A stretch of DNA of 45,779 bases. Origin: Cerioporus squamosus. Its lineage: Eukaryota > Basidiomycota > Agaricomycetes > Polyporales > Polyporaceae. Below, one piece after another: positions 42,433 to 45,779 of the stretch (positions are counted from its first letter, which is position 1; every line of letters begins with the position of its first letter). The DNA lies in assembly GCA_022592435.1 (NCBI GenBank), contig JABYQS010000245.1, forward strand, positions 1 through 45,779, given 5' to 3'. Below the pieces are notes generated by a model. The model was not told where the DNA came from, searched no databases, and was given only the letters and a program-made list of their open reading frames with translations. A program made the translations under genes and the position numbers.

Positions 42433-44786
42433 CAGTAGATTCTCTACTAAGGAATTAGCCGCTAGGGAATAATTCCATTAGGGAATAGAGCTACCTCGCC
42501 TCCCGGGATGGGAGGCGGTCATATTCCTATTCCCGCATACCCGCATAAGTAATAGACTTCCCATGTGTGTCCCCCACCAAAATATTCCTCACCAGGGCCG
42601 TCCGATTTGGTCGGTGCTACCGCTGGCATAACTTTTCCACCACATCTCGAGCTCCAACTCGAAGTCATATCTAATGTCGCCTCTCGGAAAGTGCGTCCAA
42701 CGCAGCCACGTCCATCTGATGCTGCCAAACCGGGTCCCAAGCCTTGAGCGCAGCATCTGTCAGCTGCGCAGGACACTCCGTCATCAACCCGCCAAAGTCT
42801 TACGCTAGGGGATTGGCTCAATGTCTTCAGATTCATTGATGACCATCCCCACATGACTCAGAACCAGGTCGTCAAACACTTTGGATCGCTGAAGACGGGC
42901 CGGCTTGTCTTCACTCAAGGTGCGCTCTCAAAAAACCTGAAGCGGCGTGGGGAGCTCGAGAAGCAGTCGGATGGATGCGCTAATGCCGTCAGCATGAAGC
43001 GGCGGCGGGTGGTCACGGCTCCGGAGGTGGACACGGCACTGGAGATGTGGACGAAGAATATGGAGGCACGTGGGGAGACCTACACAGGAGGGATGTTGGT
43101 GGAGAAGCGGCGGCGATTCGAGGAGCAGCTGGGCATTCCGGAGGAGCGTCGGCTGAAAGGACAGGGGTGGGTCGACAAGTTCAAGAAGGCGCATGGGATT
43201 AGGGAGATAAAGAAGCACGGGGAAGCTGGATCGGTCGACCGCTCTGCAGTGGAGATTGAGCGAGACCGTATGAGGGCCATCATGGCCGATTACGCACCGA
43301 GGGATCGATGGAATACAGACGAGGCTGTGCTTCTGGTCTTCGCGGTCCCCGATCGAGGGCTTGCCTCAAAGCAGATGAGCGGAAAGAAGTTGAACAAGTT
43401 CCGTATCACACTTCTCTTTGCCTGCAACTCAGATGGCAGTGAGAAACGACCTCTCTTCTATATTGGTACGTGTTCGATGGCACTCTTCTGCCCTTCAACT
43501 GAGCTAAACACAGAATTTGCAGGAAAATATAAGAGCCCACAGTGCTTTCAGAAGAAGACTCCCCGTCAGCTTGACATCGATTACGCAGCCAATAAAACGG
43601 CGTGGATGACTTCGGAACTCTTCGGAGGCTGGGTCAAGACCCTAGATCTCGACATGCGTCGCCAGAACCGATCGATCCTGCTCAGTTTGGACAACTTCTC
43701 TGGCCATAACATATCCTACGTTCCCCAGAACATCCGCCTCGAACCCTTCGAGCCCAACATGACTTCCTACATACAGCCTCTCGATCAAGGCATCATTCGC
43801 TGCTTCAAGGCACACTATCGCCGCTTGTTCTGCATGCAGGCCGTGGACATGGATGAGGCGGATGAGGACGACATATTCAAAATCTCGATCCTCGAAGCCA
43901 TCCGCATGGCTGCGAAGGCATGGGATGCTGTAACTCCGGAGACGATTGCGCACTGCTGGAGACATGCGGGAATCCTCCCGCGCTCTGCGTCCACCGATGT
44001 TCCAGTCCAGCCAGCCCGGCCTGATGGCCCGCACGATGCCGCAACCCAGAAGGCCTGGGACATCCTCCGCCGCTTCGCTTCAGAGCACGACTTCACACTT
44101 CCGCAAGCAGAAGATGCAGTGAAGCAGCTTCTAGGTGGCCGCTACGTTGATTCCGACTGGCGTTCGGCATTTGATGCGGTCATGTCAGCAGAGGAAGACG
44201 GGGAAGAAGACTCACGGTGGGCGAGATTAGCTGTGGATGCCCTCGCTGCAGGACAGGAATCACCAGCACGGCGACCTGTCGAGCTCACTGCAGCTGAAGT
44301 GGGACTCTCGGATGCTTTATCAGAGTTGCGGAAGCGGAAGCGGCTCCATGGTGACCACCCTGCAGTGTCCGAGCTTCTGGATCTTCCAGAGGAGCGCGAG
44401 ATTGGTGAGGAGTTCAGCCCAATCACAGCGCGGACAGAAGCTGAGATTGAGGCAGAGATTGTTGCTCGTGTGACCCAGGGAGAGCCGCTGATGCAGGAGG
44501 CCGAGGAAGAGGAGCCGGAGGAGGAGATTGCTGTTCCTGCCGCAACACCGGAGGACTTGGTGGAGCTCTGCAGGAAGTTCGAGGACATAGCTCTTGCTTT
44601 TGGTGCTGACCTCAACCTCGTCAGCAGTGTGCGTCGTTTCCGGACGGGCGTAGCAAAAGAGGTCGATGCATCTAAGAAGCAGGCAACATTGGACACGTAC
44701 TTCACAAAGCACCCATGATGCGTGCTTGTACAGCTTGGTGATGGGAGAATATTACTATATTTGGTCTATCTCTCATCTGGAATATC
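42433..44786 (+). mobile_element. Fot1/pogo-like (Tc1/mariner superfamily) DNA transposon, right end displaced
   Basis: The left end is probably CAGTAGATTCTCTACTAAGG preceded by TA (42431-42432), a pogo-like terminus and TA target. The transposase gene fills most of the element. The expected inverted right end is not found before the LTR retrotransposon that begins at 44787, so that element seems to have inserted into the 3' untranslated part and pushed the remaining end out of the window. Confidence 0.6.
42565..44718 (+). CDS. Fot1/pogo-like transposase (CENP-B-type HTH plus DDE_1)
   Basis: From ATG 42853 the frame gives 621 codons. Homology clearly extends upstream without an ATG (SLTLGDWLNVFRFIDDHPHM), back through a TGA at 42745-42747 to an ATG at 42565, so the native start is probably 42565 and the TGA a mutation. 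Domains: psq/HTH (RRVVTAPEVDTALEMW), CENP-B-type DNA-binding helices (VEKRRRFEEQLGIPEE, GWVDKFKKAHGI), then the DDE_1 core. The core Asp residues are in RWNTDEAVL (about residue 156), LLSLDNFSGHN (280) and IQPLDQGI (311), giving a DD30D-type spacing between the last two. An intron at 43466-43522 (57 nt, in frame) would join FYIG to KYKSPQCFQKKT; unspliced it adds 19 residues. The C-terminus is acidic and ends QATLDTYFTKHP. It catalyses cut-and-paste transposition at TA in the nucleus. Confidence 0.85.
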
Positions 44787-45500
44787 TGTTAAGACTGTGC
44801 GTGCCAAGTCAACTCCAGAAGGAAGTCCGAAGTCCGAAGGCAGCGCAGAAGTGAAGACTTCGGCGAAGTTATTGACCAACGCCCTGAGGAGACGCAAGGT
44901 GTCTTCTATTTGCAAAGGAACAGAACTCCGGAGTTTATACTGGAGTAAGCAACGAAGGAGGAAGTCAAGCAGAGAGGGAACCAGAGAGTCAGAAGCCGAG
45001 TGGCCAGAGTCGGAAGACGGAGGTTGGAGGTCGGAGGTCGGAAGTCCGGACGGAGGTGCGGACGGGTTTCAGAAGAGAAGGCAATAGATTGAGTTGTTGA
45101 TACCGAGAAGGATAAGAGGGAAGTAAACGAGATATCAGAACTGAGGTCTAAGGGAGAATACAAGCAGGCTTAAATACTAAAGTCTGGAGGTCCGAAAGGG
45201 GTAAGCTAAAAGTAGAGACAGGAGTCGGAGTCCGGTGCCAAGGCGGAAGCAAGTAAGTAGCCAATAGGAAATGGAGGCAAGTGCGGATACAAGTGGATAC
45301 AAGTGCGGATACAAACGGGTAATACTATCGGAACTGCGGAGGTGATCGGAGTCCGAGGGGAGCGGATAGTAAGGGGTAAGTATCGTAGTAAGGATGAGTC
45401 ACAACGAAAGGATGAGGAAGTAAGTATGAGTCAACGGACGAACCGGAGTCCGGTCGGAGTTGAGTCCGGAGTTGGGTGTCTTGGAGCACGGGATGTAACA
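44787..45500 (+). repeat. LTR, family 2 (714 bp), 5' LTR of an element running off the window
   Basis: It begins TGTTAAGACTGTGCG and ends GGGATGTAACA, matching the solo LTR at 24960-25685 over its whole length with scattered differences and fewer AAGTCCG units. Sequence continues into a leader and an open frame starting at 45695, so it is most likely the 5' LTR of a complete or partial retrotransposon. The left flank is ATATC; the matching duplication would lie outside the window. Confidence 0.85.
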
Positions 45501-45694
45501 GTGCCCCCCCACTGGGTCCGAGCCCTCGAGGACCAAATTGGAAGTGTTTCAGGATGACGTGGACTGAGTGATCGGAGAAGGAGTTCTTCACGGAATCGGT
45601 GATCGGAGATCGGGGGTCGGAGTCCAGCCTATATAAGACCGGTCGTCGGTGTTGGGGACTTCAAACTTTTCTTCTTCATACCACCACCACCACC
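45501..45694 (+). promoter_or_regulatory. leader between LTR and first ORF, with a TATA-like box
   Basis: The LTR is followed by GTGCCCCCCCCACTGGGTCC, which I could not match to a tRNA 3' end. CCTATATAAGACC occurs near 45628, about 65 bp upstream of the ATG, followed by a pyrimidine-rich segment (ACTTTTCTTCTTCATACC) and CACCATGG, a good initiation context. This looks like a complete promoter outside the LTR as bounded by the solo copy. Confidence 0.5.
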
Positions 45695-45779
45695 ATGGCA
45701 AAGCAAACGAACCCCCAGCCCGCATCGATGGACCTTGCGCGGAGACGCAAGGAGGCGGAGGAACGGAAGAGGAACGGAC
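45695..45779 (+). CDS. start of a retrotransposon gag-like ORF (partial)
   Basis: The ATG at 45695 in CACCATGG context opens MAKQTNPQPASMDLARRRKE and a Glu/Arg-rich stretch, still open at the window end (28 codons). A charged N-terminus placed behind an LTR and leader suggests the gag of a Gypsy-type element, but there is too little sequence to name a domain. Confidence 0.5.
   Translation, partial: MAKQTNPQPASMDLARRRKEAEERKRNG

Overview
The window reads as nuclear DNA of a filamentous basidiomycete, most likely an Agaricomycete. Its intact genes are split by many short introns (47-66 nt, GT-AG, often with a CTAAC-like branch site). Their proteins match the fungal forms of Pmt1, Cct2 and eIF5B, and the surrounding transposons (a tyrosine-recombinase retrotransposon, Harbinger, Fot1/pogo-like, Copia) are of types common in mushroom-forming fungi. 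No rRNA, convincing tRNA or CRISPR array was seen. All identifications come from reading translations and motifs by eye.

Layout. 1-4656: two copies of one LTR in opposite orientation bracket a decayed PIF1-like helicase with a C-terminal USP-like cysteine-protease module. 4657-12407: GC-rich flank, then a DIRS-like tyrosine-recombinase retrotransposon (gag, RT/RNase H, recombinase) with introns and one RT frameshift. 13020-13680: an unrecognised acidic pseudogene. 13884-15759: a 3'-truncated Copia element whose 5' LTR is followed by a primer site complementary to the anticodon arm of initiator tRNA-Met. 16442-20286: a PIF/Harbinger element with a broken transposase and an apparently intact 541-aa second gene. 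20525-25685: hAT-like elements with 8-bp duplications, a nested Mutator-like element with a 9-bp duplication, and a solo LTR.

28441-38445 is the conserved island: PMT1 (minus strand, 9 exons), CCT2 (plus, 10 exons) divergent from it across about 305 bp, then eIF5B/FUN12 (plus, 12 exons). These are housekeeping genes of ER O-mannosylation, cytosolic chaperonin and ribosomal subunit joining. Their adjacency shows no obvious functional link.

38446-45779 returns to accessory DNA: a Harbinger-derived MITE, an APH-fold kinase gene split by a Mutator-like element at its catalytic loop, a palindromic MITE, a Fot1/pogo-like transposase gene interrupted downstream by an LTR retrotransposon, and the first codons of what is probably that element's gag at the window edge.

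The main interest is the set of element boundaries that can be fixed to the base by target-site duplications, the datable disruption of the kinase gene, repeated premature stops compatible with C-to-T change, the intron-containing DIRS-like element and the half-tRNA primer site.
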